This document shows positions 23,414-35,332 of a DNA stretch of 64,000 nucleotides, piece after piece. The notes under the pieces are model-generated. The model was not told the origin of the DNA and did not search any database. It was given only the letters and a program-made list of their open reading frames with translations. Source of the stretch: Phlebotomus papatasi (lineage: Eukaryota; Arthropoda; Insecta; Diptera; Psychodidae); contig NC_077222.1 of NCBI RefSeq assembly GCF_024763615.1, positions 3,348,001-3,412,000 on the forward strand, given 5' to 3'. Each line of letters begins with the position of its first letter. Within the stretch, counting starts at the first letter, position 1. Position numbers and translations under genes: made by a program.

Positions 23414-23531
23414 GGGGAAGACTTTCAGGCTTCGTACACACTCTGGCTTCAAATATTTCATATTTTTACGTATGCCTTTAATGTCACTAGGCCAAATTTA
23501 TTAAAGGAAGCGAAGCCTGAAAGCCTTTCCC
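23414..23531. mobile_element. 118-bp TA-flanked MITE
   Basis: TA at 23412-23413 and 23532-23533 brackets the ends GGGGAAGACTTTCAGGCTTC and GAAGCCTGAAAGCCTTTCCC, which are inverted. The word GGCTTC recurs inside. It abuts a LINE fragment. Confidence 0.7.
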
Positions 23532-23714
23532 TAATTCCGGACAAACCAAGTTGGACATCCAAATTGGCAGCCCACGTTTGTCGATCATCCGCCACACTTC
23601 AGGAAGATGTTCGGGTTCGATCCCAAGGCGCTCCAAGGAAAGATTCTGAATTTGATTCAGCCACCTTGTCCTAGGTCTGCCTCGAGGTCGACGCTTTCTC
23701 ACAATGGCTTGCAT
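23532..23714 (-). pseudogene. Non-LTR retrotransposon reverse transcriptase, C-terminal remnant
   Basis: The minus-strand frame reads RKRRPRGRPRTRW followed by a helical stretch. This is the usual C-terminal tail of LINE-type endonuclease/reverse-transcriptase proteins. About 60 codons remain. They are cut off downstream by the TA-flanked MITE at 23414-23531 and have no catalytic part. It is a dead fragment. Confidence 0.7.
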
Positions 23715-23992
23715 AGCTTTTCTGGGGAGTCTTTTTCGTAATAATTTAATTAATTATTCAATTTTAGAAAACTTTGAAAACTATTTTCCTAATTGATTTT
23801 CATAAAGTTTTAACATTTTCCGGACCATAAAATATCCAGCAGGGCAATTTCATTCAATCCTTACTTTTCAAAGATTTAAGTTCACAATTGGAAATTTATA
23901 GTTGAAAAGCATTTTTTCGATTTAAAAAAATCCTAAAGAAAATCGCAAAAGATCTATCTTGAACTCTAATGGATTTCGACCGTTTTTTGTAT

Positions 23993-24238
23993 CAATATTG
24001 TCAATGGCGGGGTTTCGGTCTAATTTATGCTCTGCAATTGTACTTTATTATTGCCGACGTTTCGATTCTGGATGGGATCTTCTTCAAAATTGTACCAAAA
24101 AATTGTACCATATTAATTTTGTGAATTATAGTTGTAATAGGCCCTGAAGAAGATCCCATCCATGATCGAAACGTCGGCAATAATAAAGTAAGATTGCAGA
24201 GCATAAATTAGACTGAAACCCCGCCTTTGACTATATTT
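23993..24238. mobile_element. Palindromic terminal fragment with hammerhead-like cores
   Basis: The left arm (about 23993-24092) and right arm (about 24142-24238) are near-perfect inverted repeats. The right arm reads CTGAAGA, GATC, an eight-base loop, GATC and GAAAC (24144-24174), a hammerhead-like core. The left arm has the same on the minus strand with the first C changed. The arrangement resembles the outer ends of the Penelope pair at 12.4/15.8 kb reduced to terminal sequence. No coding part remains. Confidence 0.6.
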
Positions 24239-24805
24239 ATCTTGAATCTTTTCAAAAGGTTGGATCCTATTTGAAACGCTCAGAGCAAAAAACGGCTATA
24301 TTAATTCGAAATGCGCCCGCTATATATCCGAAATGAACTCCGAAAAATTCATTTCGAACTTTTAGGTGGATCAAAATGATTTAACCTTATGAAAAGATAA
24401 AAATTTATCTTTAATTTTTATCAGTAGTGTCCCTAATTTTCATTATAAATAAAAATAAAAATAAAATTTGGATTAAACGCCCTTAAACCTTTTGATGAAT
24501 TAGGATAAATTCCGTTTTTTAAAAGAAAAAGTGTTGCAAGATTTAGCTAGATGCTTGGATGTCCTTCTACTTTAAAATTATTCAAATTCGGGATTCTTTT
24601 CAGAGTTCAGTATGACAAATTTTATTCAAAAATTATAAACGCTACAGGAGACAGCTCGCTACCTTCACACGATTTATGCTTCGCACAAATCTCTTTTTTC
24701 AATGTGTTATAAATTAATATGGCACATTATAATACAGTATTTTAATAGAAAGTCCCATGCGTCAAATTTTCAGAAAAGACCTGTGGTTGAAATCTACGAG
24801 GAACA
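24239..24805. other. Gene-free stretch
   Basis: AT-rich DNA without recognisable genes or element ends. Confidence 0.4.
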
Positions 24806-24807
24806 TA

Positions 24808-24865
24808 GGGAAACACTTGAATTGTCCGAAGCTTGAATCGTCCGAAGGTATAGCGCGCTTTCCCC
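24808..24865. mobile_element. 58-bp TA-flanked miniature element
   Basis: TA lies on both sides (24806-24807 and 24866-24867). The ends GGGAAA and TTTCCCC are inverted. The word TTGAAT(T/C)GTCCGAAG occurs twice in tandem. It follows the same plan as the larger TA/GGGG elements. Confidence 0.5.
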
Positions 24866-24897
24866 TAAGAATAATCGCTAATATTCTTAATGTTCTA

Positions 24898-26131
24898 AGG
24901 GGAGGTTGTGCAGCTTCGTACAGAAAAAGATTCCTAATATTTAAGACTTTTTACTGAATGCCACACAAATTGAATCAGTTATATCACTATGTCAAAAAAA
25001 TCTCTTATTTATTAAGTTCATAATTCCGCCTCACAAAATTCCTGGAAATCCTTGGATTTTCCTCTACAGGAAAATGAAAATTTAGTGGCGATTTTTACGA
25101 AGCTGCTCTATAGGGGAATTTTGTAATTATATGACAATGTCATGTGACTCATTTTTGAAGAAAATTCGGGACCATGACAACGCAAAAGTCTAATGATCAC
25201 CGATGTGTCACTTCAAGAAGTTTCATATGAAGCTCTTAGTAAGTAATATCAATCTGATCTTCAATTAATTTATCCGAATTTACCACATTAAAATTTTAAA
25301 ATTTCTCATATGACATTGTCATACTGTTATAGAATACCCCTACTGGTTTGCTCAGCTTCGTACAATAATTTATCCACCTATGTAGGCGTCATTTTCCCCG
25401 AAAACATTGCACCGGACATGGAACTTTCATCTCCATTATTTTTTTCAGCGTTTGTAGAACATTACTCTTTCTGAAAATTACCAGTCAGTGGCCGATTAAA
25501 AGTAAAATATGGAAAATTCCGCTTGAAAACAAAGGAAATTGGATGAAAGATGCTTAAAGCGCATGGGCACTGAAAGAATCACACCTAAGCAGATTTAGGA
25601 TTAGTGTTTTATTTGACAGAAGTAGAAAAAATCTGACGAAGTCTCAATTTGATGGGGAAGTGCGTGTTTTCCTTCGAGATTTTCGTGAAAATTGTTTAAT
25701 ATCCTAATTTTCTTGTTAACTTATTCAATGACCCAAAACAATGAAAAATTCTCCAAATCGATTGTCAATAATTTTTACAGATGTTTTTACGAAGCTGCAA
25801 AGTTAAATTTTCCTGAGCTGCAAAAGTGGTAATTTTTGTGAATTTTTCTCCATCCACAAAAACGACCCCATTCGAGCAAAAGATTTTCACGGTAAATGTT
25901 AACGCTGATAAATCCTCTTTAACTTGGAATTGTTTTTTTTTCGAAAAGACACTTGAATTGTGGAAAAATGTGGAAAATATCACACATCAGAATTACGATT
26001 TTAGGCCCATATTTTTATTTTTGTCTTTTGGACCTAGGAAAAAAAGTCCTAGGCTTCCAAGTTTGTCAGGAAATGTGGAAAAAATTAACTTTTACGAAGC
26101 TGCAACATTACGAAGCTGATAAACCTTCCCT
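24898..26131. mobile_element. TA-flanked element with iterated ACGAAGCTGC word
   Basis: TA at 24896-24897 and 26132-26133 flanks AGGGGAGGTTGTGCAGCTTC and GAAGCTGATAAACCTTCCCT. The word CGAAGCTGC or its complement occurs at least seven times (24910, 25099, 25353, 25788, 26096, 26109 and variants). Another element is nested at 25113-25340. Open frames at 25765-26162 on both strands have no known domain. Confidence 0.8.
25113..25340. mobile_element. TA-flanked GGGGAATTNTGTAA MITE, short copy
   Basis: TA at 25111-25112 and 25341-25342 flanks GGGGAATTTTGTAA and TTATAGAATACCCC. Inside, ATGACAATGTCATGTGA and CATATGACATTGTCAT are inverted. It is related to the copies at 39602-39940 and 43120-43467. 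Confidence 0.75.
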
Positions 26132-26133
26132 TA

Positions 26134-27845
26134 CATCTTGGGTAAAACGTCGAAATCAATGAAATTTGGCACAATTCTGGTAACTCTTTCTTCAATTTCT
26201 CAATATTAAATATTCTGCTTCTAAAATACAATTTGCAGAACATTGAACTTTACCAAAACGACACTAGTGGCGCTGGAGTCGTAAAACCCATTCAGAAGCA
26301 ACGCCATTACTTGCATTATTTCACACGTTCGCTTGAAATAAGCTACAATGAAACATTTAGCAAAAAGTAGCATCCTAAATCGCATTTCGAGTAATTAAAA
26401 GTTAAATTACATTCTTCCATTTAATATTTTGAATTTTGATAGTTATAACTTAAATGACATGTAAATGAACCTAGTATAAAAACAGATGTAATGTATTTAA
26501 GCATAACTTTCTGTATGCCCGACAGACTCTCCTGGCTTTGAAACCAAGCTCCGAGTGTGAAAATTATTAACCCCTACCTGTGAAAATGGAAATGCTGGTG
26601 CAAGTTTTCATTTTCCCCAACCATCGAGTTGCACTCACTCCCTGCATCTCGCTTGTTCAATTTACCCGAGTCCTGGACAAAATCCCACCCAAAATTCCGC
26701 CCAGCAATTCACCTTTCTAATATGTTATTCATTGAGATGGTATTTCGTTTGGATGTCTATTTTGTGTGTCCGGCCAGATGAGGGAAAATCCACCACCCAC
26801 TTTTCCTTTTCCACATGGGAGCCAGTGTAAATTGTTGCACGTCCAACTGACCTGATATTTTTGTTGTATATTGATTCATATACCTCCCCACATCCCAAGA
26901 CTCATATCCCAATCCCCAATCTCATGACAATTCATCCCTCCAGCAAGTCAGAGTGAAGGAACGGGGATAGAAGCAAGAGAAACGAGTTGCAACTATTTCA
27001 AATTGGTGATATTTTCACCTGTTTTTCCACAATCGAAAAAAGAAAGAAGAAGAAATAACTAACACCTTCTCCATTCTCAGACTAGCTTTTGGCTTTGAAA
27101 CATTTCACCCTGCGGAGCTTTGGAAGGAGCTTTCCTAGCTATATTTGTGTGATGCTCTATTTCGTGTGAAATAGATTCACATTTCAGCTTATTTTGGGGG
27201 GAGGTTAGTTGGGGTTGAGTTTCATTTCTCTCTTTATAGCTAAACATGAGGGAAAATTCACCTCATTGAATTCACCCTCTTGGTCTCAGGGCTCAACATA
27301 TACAACACTTTCTGTGCGAGGAAAACGCTCGAGGATGGCAAGTCTTGAAATAACAAGTCAACGGAAATTACACAATTAAATGATAATGAATAATTAAGCT
27401 ATTATTTATATCTATCACACAAAACCGTATTTGCTAAAATTACAAGTGTTTATATATAATACATTGTTATTGTTGTACTTATTGCGGTTGTTTTCCAGCC
27501 GGACTGAGAACCCCAGAAACTATGAATAAGGATAATGAGCAAAACCTTCATCCCATTTTGGAACTCAATTTGTAATCTTTGAAAGCCTTTAATCAATAAC
27601 TTTGCTGTTCTTTAAGTTTCTTTTCTTATCAGAATAAAATCGTATAAGATCGTACCATTTTCGTTTTATAAATGAAAAATTTGTCGGGGGCGTGGCCTAT
27701 TTTTCAATGGAACTTGTAAATACTAATAAGTATAGTATTCTTGAGACAAAGCACCTGTATTAATTACTAAAACCTCGAAGATCAGAACTTCAATTAATCG
27801 TATACTTTTAAAATGATGTGGCCTAATAAATATTATACATAAACG
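26134..27845. other. Gene-free stretch, mostly unique sequence
   Basis: The 26520-27300 part is of higher complexity with CT/GA-rich tracts, like intergenic or intronic DNA. No exon could be assigned on either strand. Confidence 0.4.
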
Positions 27846-27849
27846 AAAT

Positions 27850-28064
27850 ATATTATAATAATAATGCTAACACAACATTCCATGAAGGAACTAGGCCTTC
27901 CCACAAGGGATTTCTAGACTTGCATTATTAATTTTTTCTTGTACTGGATGCAATCCGAATACCTTTCACGCCAGAAAAATTCCTGGTGACCTAAAGGGGA
28001 CTCGATCCCGGGACACTTGCATTATAGATCGAGTGCTCTACCACTTGACCCATTGAGTGCCCCA
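27850..28064 (-). mobile_element. tRNA-derived SINE
   Basis: Read on the minus strand from 28064, the head GGGGCACTCAATGGG, TCAAGTGGTAGAGC (A-box-like) and GGATCGAGTCCCC (B box) has the layout of a tRNA gene. A tRNA-unrelated body follows, ending in an ATT/AAT-rich tail near 27855. The anticodon stem is degenerate, so this is not a working tRNA. The 3' half recurs, truncated, at 58811-58872, which supports a mobile family. Confidence 0.7.
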
Positions 28065-28079
28065 AGACCTTCATATCTT

Positions 28080-28405
28080 GAGCATAAAACGCTCAATACT
28101 GAGTACAAAATCTGCATAGAGGAAGCATAAAATAGTAAAATGTGTGCATAAAACCCGCGCAACTTCAGCATAAAGCCGAAGAATTTGTCTTTCAAACCAG
28201 TACAGATCAAGAATAAAACGATCTATGATAGTATTACCGAAACGTGTAGCTTAAGCATAAAAGGGTTAAGAATGCACTTAGAAACACACACAGATCAATC
28301 ATAAAACGGTTACGAATGCGTTTAAAAACACGCACAGCTCAATCATAAAATGGTTAAGATTGCGCATAAAAACACGCACAGCTCAACCAAAAAACAGTTA
28401 AGAAT
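28080..28405. repeat. 45-bp satellite-like tandem array
   Basis: From about 28240 the unit CAGCTCAATCATAAAACGG-TTAAGAATGCG-TTTAAAAACACG repeats four times at 44-46 bp spacing. More degenerate AGCATAAAA units lie upstream to 28080. Two more units lie in reverse orientation at 38450-38545. A minus-strand open frame across the start is a by-product. Confidence 0.75.
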
Positions 28406-28408
28406 GCA

Positions 28409-28640
28409 CACTGAGAAAAAAAAGAGGATGCGATTAACTCTTTTTCCTCGTAACTTTAACACTTTTTAGGTGTAAAAATATATCAACATTTTTTATTGTT
28501 AATTTTACACCTTTTTAAGGATAAAATTAACATGAAAAAGGGTACCTTTAACCCGCAATACATCTAAAAAGGGTAATATTTACACCGATTTTGGATCAAT
28601 ACTGCAAGGTAAAATGAACATTTCCGGAATGTTATTTTAA
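28409..28640. mobile_element. CACTGAGAAAAA MITE, partial copy
   Basis: It starts CACTGAGAAAAAAAAGAGG and contains AACACTTTTTAGGTGTAAAA, AAAAGGGTAATATTTACACC and ATTTCCGGAATGTTA. It is the same family as 55254-55504 but in reverse orientation. The right terminus has decayed. Confidence 0.75.
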
Positions 28641-29227
28641 CTTTCATTTTTCATAGGCCAAAAGTTTCTTGACAAACTTGACAAATTTTTCTTGACAAAT
28701 TTGTGTTAAATAACTCAAAAACTCCATCGTGTATCGGGCTCAAATTTTAGTATGTTGTAGCCGCACATTATACCTATCAAACAAAAAAAACTTAAGTCAA
28801 TCGATAGCCTTTGACCCGAGCTACAGGGAATCAAATTTCGAAAATTGACCGGCCTCTATCTCCGGTTCTAATTAACATTTTCACCTAAATTTTTGGTTTT
28901 TGGTTTCGTCTCGATGAGCACTTTCAGATGAAAATTCAAACAATCACCACAGGTGGCGCTGCGATAGCGTCAAAATTCAAACTCATTTTTCTCAAAAATG
29001 TCATGAGGCATTTCGATCAAATTTTAGAGTATTGTAGTCTAGGCTATGAAGTTTCCATAAAGTGGCGTAAGTCCGCTGTGGTTACAATAGAACCGGTGAT
29101 ATGAAAGGTTAAATTTCACGAGATTCAAAACTTCATATCTCCAGTTCTATTTGATTGATTTTGACGAGTGAGGGCGCAAATTAAAGGTCTTTACAACTAA
29201 ATAAAAAATATCTATTTTCTCGACATT
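28641..29227. other. Gene-free stretch
   Basis: There is moderately complex, probably repeat-derived DNA with ATCTCCGGTTCTA-type words in both orientations (28860 and 29140), but no definable element or gene. Confidence 0.35.
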
Positions 29228-29343
29228 CAGTTGCGTACACCGGGGGGATCTCAGTGGCGCAATAGGCAAGACCGTTGGCTCTTGGGCGGTGAGATCTCTG
29301 ACTCGACTCACAGCTGTGATTTCGAGTTCCACCCGGTGTACGC
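29228..29343 (+). repeat. Inverted-repeat unit with tRNA-like interior
   Basis: CAGTTGCGTACACCGGG at 29228 is mirrored by CCCGGTGTACGCAACTG at 29327-29343. Between them are TGGCGCAATAGG (A-box-like) and TTTCGAGTTCC (B-box-like) separated by a long variable region. It resembles a tRNA-derived SINE head whose ends happen to be palindromic. I do not call a functional tRNA, because the B box carries an extra base and the arms do not fold cleanly. Confidence 0.5.
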
Positions 29344-32300
29344 AACTGATTGTTTAAAAGAATGATCAATTCAATCATTCTTTGATATTGTCGTAGTTCG
29401 CCACATGGACAAAATGTCCGCTGTGGTCAAAAAACGTGTTCCATAACAAATAAATTGACTTATCTCGGCAATCAAGCAACCGATAAGATCAAGTTTTGGA
29501 ACAAAATTGTAAAGGAACTTCTGTCAGTTCATTTACATCCTAGATATTTTGATTTAAATAAAAAAATTGCAATTTTTCATAAATTTGATTCCAATTTGCT
29601 GCATAATATCTTTCATCTTTGGTTCCAAATCGAATTTGCATGCAATCCGAGTTTGCTCAGTTAAGAATCTCACCTACAATAAGCTAATCTAGGCTTATCA
29701 CTAGCTTTAAAAATATTTGTTTCAATAGAATTTTTATGTCATTTGAGCTATTCCTTCATTATTGTCTTTTTGTCAAACACAAAAATTGCATAAGTATTTT
29801 ATAGTAAATATAGATAATTATCATTTTGGATAGGAAAAAATATAAAAATAAAAACTTACCCAAACTGCATCTGCTGATAATATTCCTCAGAGTTTTCTCA
29901 TTTTCATTTTAATCTTATCTGAAATTCTTTGTTGATTCTATCAAAAGCCCAAGATCCCATATGTCCATGGTGAAACGGTAAAACTAAAAGTTTGCCCGAT
30001 CTAAAAGTGACATGAGAAAATGTGAATTAATATTTTATAGCCATGAAGAAAACTTTCATTAACTTTTTATGAAGAACCTCTCAAGCATATATTGATTCAA
30101 CATGAAGTTTTCCTAGGGAGAAATGTGCACTTTTGGGAAATATACTATCCTCAACTCAAGTTCTTAACGTTTGCGTCGATAGGAGGGAGGAAGAGTGCGG
30201 AACGTACTTCGTACCGGATGTTACCACAAGGAAGGCGACACTTGTGAACTTTTTTTTCTTATTTAAAATAATTTTATTTCTCATTTTAATAGAAATTTGA
30301 AAATAAAATTTGTAAGTTAGATGCGACAATTAGGCGCGGCGAAAATGAAAACAGTTACGGCGAAAATGAGAACAGTTACGGCGAAAATGGGAACAGAAAC
30401 AATGAATTTTGGCGAATATGGGAATTGAATCCTTCCAAATTATTTGGAATTTTGAAAAAACAATTCTTAACAAAATAAACACCAGTGATAATATTAATAT
30501 TATTATTTTAATTATTACCGAAAGGTTTATTGTACCAGAAACAATATTGTACGGAAAATTGTTTTAATAAGCTTATATTTATTATTTATTTTAAAAGTTA
30601 ATGAAATTTTGCACTAAACTTGCTCTTTTTGAACTATAAAATTCAACACAGGGCGCAGCATAATGATTTATCAAGTATTTTATGTCTTTTCCAACATTCT
30701 TTGACTTTATCTGAAGAGAAAAGACACTTCGATAGTGCAAAAGTTTAGTGAGTAAAATGGTTGATCCATATATAACTTTTGATTGCTGTTTCATGCATGT
30801 CTTGTTTATGCATATTTCTCGAGGTTATTCATAAATGATCATAAATGCAAATTTTGCTAAACAACTCTCTGTTATTGAGATTAAAATTCACTGAGAGTTT
30901 CAACTCGAATTGGCAAACATTGTAAATTTTCCAGATGAAAATTCACAACGTTTGCTCTCTCTCTTTCGCAAACCAAAAAGCTTCCCTTTTTGCTCCTTTT
31001 TAGCCTGAAGAAAAACCAACAATAACACAACCAGGTACACAAAATTTACCCATGATAGAATATATATATGGTATAGGAAAAAAAATTTCACCATAGTATC
31101 GTTTTACATTTTCAAATAATACATCGACATTATTATTGAAAAGTGTACCACGTTGAGAGCGAAATGGGTGAATGTTTGAATATAAAGCACAAAAGACACG
31201 CAGTAGATTGTTGGTGGGAAACATGAAAATTGAATATTTTATGAAGGAAAAACATTAAAAGGTAGAGCGATAAATAATATGAGTATTATACGCGGGTTTT
31301 CTTGAAGAAAAATAGCATGAATTTTCTTCTAACATACCTTTTCTTGGAAAGTTTGTGTTCATTGAGAAACACAGCTTTTTCCCACATCCCTCTCCTACTT
31401 CCTTCTACCTCCTTCCCTGGTCATCCTCAAAGGTCCAAAGGAATAGGAACGGAAAAGACACAAGAACCACTTGAAATCCAAACGAGAAGTGAAAATCACA
31501 CGAGCCACTGAAAATGGACATGAGGAAAAAAATGGCTAATTTGTGTTGTTTTTCTTCAATTACCTCATTCCCCAACACAATTTTCCACCCCCCAACTCAG
31601 GCCTCCCAGTTCCATTGATTATTGTTATTAAAAAATAGAACACGAGCCACCAAGTCCTCATCCTTCTGTGTGGTGAAGCAGAAGGAAAATACCAAGACAA
31701 AAACCGCACAAAGGATGAAAAAAAAAAAGAAGAAAAATGTGAAGAAAATCTTTATCCTCGAGGATAAAAGATTTACAAAAGATAATTGTTTTAAAATAAA
31801 TAATATTAAATTCGGTGAATTGTTTTCATCCAACTGCCTCGAGGTGATAAAGAAAATTTTTGCGTGTTTTGCCCAAGGGAACAATATATCAGGGCATATT
31901 ACAATTCATTGAAATTTACTTCAAAAAAACCAAATAACACAATATACCGCCTTTTTTGGGTTATTTATGCGACTGGCAGACAAGGATGAGGTTGTCAGAA
32001 TAATACCCTGTGGAATTAATCCCCAATATTTCCTTCCGAGTAATCTAACGGAGAGCAAATTCGAACCAGAGACACTGGCATTTCATACCAAGACCTTCAC
32101 TATTTATTCTTAGCAAATTTGTAAATTATAAAATTAAAAAAAAAAGTTAGCAGAATTAATAGGCCTGCAAACGTTAGTTAGCCACTAATTTGAAAATTCT
32201 TCACCACATTTTTTTAATCTACAGGATACATAATTTGACAAAATAATAAATATCGTTGCAAACTTTTTGCTTAGAATGCCAAAAGAGGGTTTTACGGATT

Positions 32301-32700
32301 TAAGATGATTCATAAATTATTTAAAAGATCGCCAAAAATAGTTTAGGAATAATAAAATTTATTTTAGGGTAAAAATTAGTTAGCGGTTCATTACGAGATC
32401 AGAACCAATTAAAACCGGTACAGGCTTATCAGGAATTCCAAGACCTTTCCAACGAGTCCAATTATGATACCATGTAAAATAAAAAAATAAAAAATATTTT
32501 TCAAATCGAGTACTACGTTTTTATGAATTTTTTTTCCAAATTCATTCTCGCATTTAGGTATACAATCAGTCCCGGGATAATGCTCATTTTCGTGACCGAA
32601 AAAAGTGTGCGAAATGGCATTACGCATCGGGAAAATTTGCATACCCACAGGGGCTTTTTTTTTGAATAATTCGGTCGTAGAACCAATTTCGGAGTAAAAG
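29344..32700. other. Gene-free stretch with one short minisatellite
   Basis: A 21-bp unit (GTTACGGCGAAAATGNGAACA) repeats three times at about 30350-30413. The 31300-31780 part is of higher complexity, but its frames (31302-31511, 31597-31912) are low-complexity or unassignable. Poly-A/T tracts are frequent. No gene is supported. Confidence 0.45.
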
Positions 32701-32702
32701 TA

Positions 32703-33622
32703 GGGTGGAATCACCAGTTCTCGCCAGTGCCCCACTTCTCGCCACTTACATTGAAATCGCTATTTTTCGCAATTTATGAAATAAATGAGTCGCAATTTTT
32801 TTGTATTGTTTCTGCTTCTACGCATAGAATCGAAAAATAATAATTATTCGTTTTGGATTCACGATTTTGATCACTTTTTAGAGCAATATTTTAAGCAAGT
32901 GCATCGAATCCAACATCTCTTACCAAATGTACTAAGTGTCGTCAAATTTTCATCAGGCCAAAAATACCTATTTGGGTAAATAATTTGTCTATTGAATATT
33001 TAATTGCACTTGTGCAATACATAAAATTTGTATTTAGTCAATTAATATTTCATTTTATATTATTTTTGTATAAAAATGAGGCATGGCGAGAAGTGGTAAT
33101 ATTCTGGAATTAATTTTACCACCTGTCGCCATCTCTTTTCAATAGGCGACGCTAACTTCACTTCGTACATTCTCAGTTGTCAAATCTGCATTGTTTATTT
33201 TCTGCAAAAGCCCCATAATTTGATTTCTCAAATAAAAGTGAAGAAAAATCATTTAAAGAGAGTAATAATAAAGTGATCACAAGGAAAGAGAAATGGTGAA
33301 TGTATTCTTTTCATAGCATTGCCTAAAATAACCGAGTGTGGTTCTTTTCAAGTGGGTGGCGAGAAGTGGTTACAAATTTTACAAAACTGGCGAAAAGTGG
33401 TAAAAAGTGGCGACGAAATGGTTATTTTTGCATTATTAATAAAAATCAGTTTTTTAAGTAGTCCAGCGTTATGTTCTAGGATTATTGTTTTCACGTATCT
33501 AGAGCCAATACATCTAAGTAACTTTGTGTCAAATTTGACTTATCTTATAACAAGAATTCAAAAGTTATGATTAAATGAATTTAATTTTTTCCTAAACATG
33601 GCGATAGCCGGTTATTCCACCC
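32703..33622. mobile_element. TA-flanked element with iterated GGCGAGAAGTGG word
   Basis: TA at 32701-32702 and 33623-33624 flanks GGGTGGAATCACC and GGTTATTCCACCC. The word GGCGAGAAGTGG or its complement CCACTTCTCGCC occurs at 32735, 33084, 33358, 33388 and 33408, with shortened forms near 33125 and 33600. The open frame at 33319-33570 reads through these words and is not a known protein. Confidence 0.8.
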
Positions 33623-33624
33623 TA

Positions 33625-34120
33625 ATCATAAGAAAAAAATCAACTGTTTAATAGAAATGCATTAACAAATAGTACTTTTTGGTCAGAGTTCTTCAATAAA
33701 TGGTTAGAATATTTAAAAAATTTACCTTAATAAAAGAAATTAAAGTTTTATTCTGAAAAAGAAGCGGAGTGTTTTTAAATTCCCTGTGTCGCATAGTAGT
33801 ATACATTCAGGCGTATTTCAACAATGATTTCATAAATTGACTCCCAATAGTAGGCAAACTTGCATAATTGTATGCGCATAATTCCGTCAGGTGCATAATG
33901 CCGGGACTGAGTGTATGAAAGAAATAGCCTTTTGATAGGCTTTTCAACAATGATATTACCGAAAATCAATTTTTAGCGCATATAATATTCGTGATCTATG
34001 AGTGTTAAAACGTATAAATCCAAAATTTATGCCCGATCTGACGAGGTAGGATTTCATCTGTGACCACAAAAGCTGAGATTGTAAAGAATATCAGCTAAAT
34101 CAACCGTTTTTGTAAAGATG
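33625..34120. other. Gene-free stretch
   Basis: AT-rich sequence without recognisable genes or element ends. Confidence 0.4.
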
Positions 34121-34122
34121 TA

Positions 34123-35330
34123 CACTCAGCTCTTCGTTATCCGACACTTAGATATCAATGTGTTCAATATGATGTATTCAATACTTTTTTTATGAAACAT
34201 ACAGTTTGTCCACAGGTAATAAATATGTTATTTTCATTTTATCAAAGTTTTTGAGCCACAATCGTGCTACAAAATGAAACATAAACACACCACGAAGAAA
34301 ATTCTGTTGTTTTCCGGCAGAAAACAAATTCACACAACACAAAATGTTAAAACCGTTGACCAGATTCAAAAAAACCTAAAAGCCATTTCGTCAGTTAAAT
34401 CAGCATTTATCGTAACTTCATTTTTGCGATTTTGGATATATACATATTTGGAATCAGCGTAATTTTATTTATTAAACGCACTTGTGAAAAAGAAACTTTT
34501 ATAAGCCCAATAAAAATTATTTTAAACAAAAATTATCGTAAGTACCTTTAATTAACAAAACAGAATTTGTCGTAACTTCCATTTTTGAGGAAGTTACGAC
34601 AAATTTCCATACAAAATTTTCAATAATCAGCATTTGCCGTAACTTCTTTTGCTCGTTTGCATGGCTTGTAATTTGCAGCAAAATTGCAATATTTCTCAAT
34701 AAAACGTTTATAAACTCTTCCAAATATCGAAAGACAGTGCGAATAGTGTAATATGTAATCATTTTAATTCAATATTTTCGAGAAAAAAGTGAGAAAAAAT
34801 CCCTATCCACCTGTCATTAATTCAAAACAAAACAAGCGACGTGGCGCACAAAATTTATTCAATAAGACTCTTGATAAAACTTATGAACTAAAAGCTTTTA
34901 GGGACAGGGATAACAGTATTATTGACTAATTTAGTCAAATAATGGCGCTTATTATCACTAGAATAATTCAAATTGATATAATGCATTTTAGAAAATTGTC
35001 GTAACTTCCAGAATCTCCATACATTGGAAGTTACGGCTTTATAAACGATCGAAGTTACGATAAAATATTATTATGTTTCTTCTAACATATTTCTCAATAT
35101 TGCAGCTTTTAAATAATTTTATAAAGATTTTTTCGAGTTAACTTACAGTTTATTAGTGCCACTTTCATTATTTTGACTCAGAAGTATCGCATTCGGGGCT
35201 CATTTTTAAGAAAAATAATATTGAACTAAAAATTTCGTCTCCTGAAAAGTTGTCAAAAGGAAGTTACGACAAATGCTGATATAACTGACGATTTTGTCCC
35301 CACGTCAGCCGGATAACGAAGAGCCGTGTG
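34123..35330. mobile_element. TA-flanked element with iterated TCGTAACTTCC word, long copy
   Basis: TA at 34121-34122 and 35331-35332 flanks CACTCAGCTCTTCGTTATC and GATAACGAAGAGCCGTGTG. The word (G)TCGTAACTTCC or its complement occurs about eight times (34409, 34569, 34589, 34638, 34997, 35029, 35045, 35261). It forms two hairpins: 34569-34600, with a 12-bp stem and 8-base loop, and 34997-35036. The short copy at 10888-11204 shares the termini. Confidence 0.8.
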
Positions 35331-35332
35331 TA

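Noticed and set aside
27950..28064. Functional tRNA gene on the minus strand
   Set aside because: The A and B boxes are present but the anticodon stem does not pair properly, and the sequence continues into a repeated SINE body.
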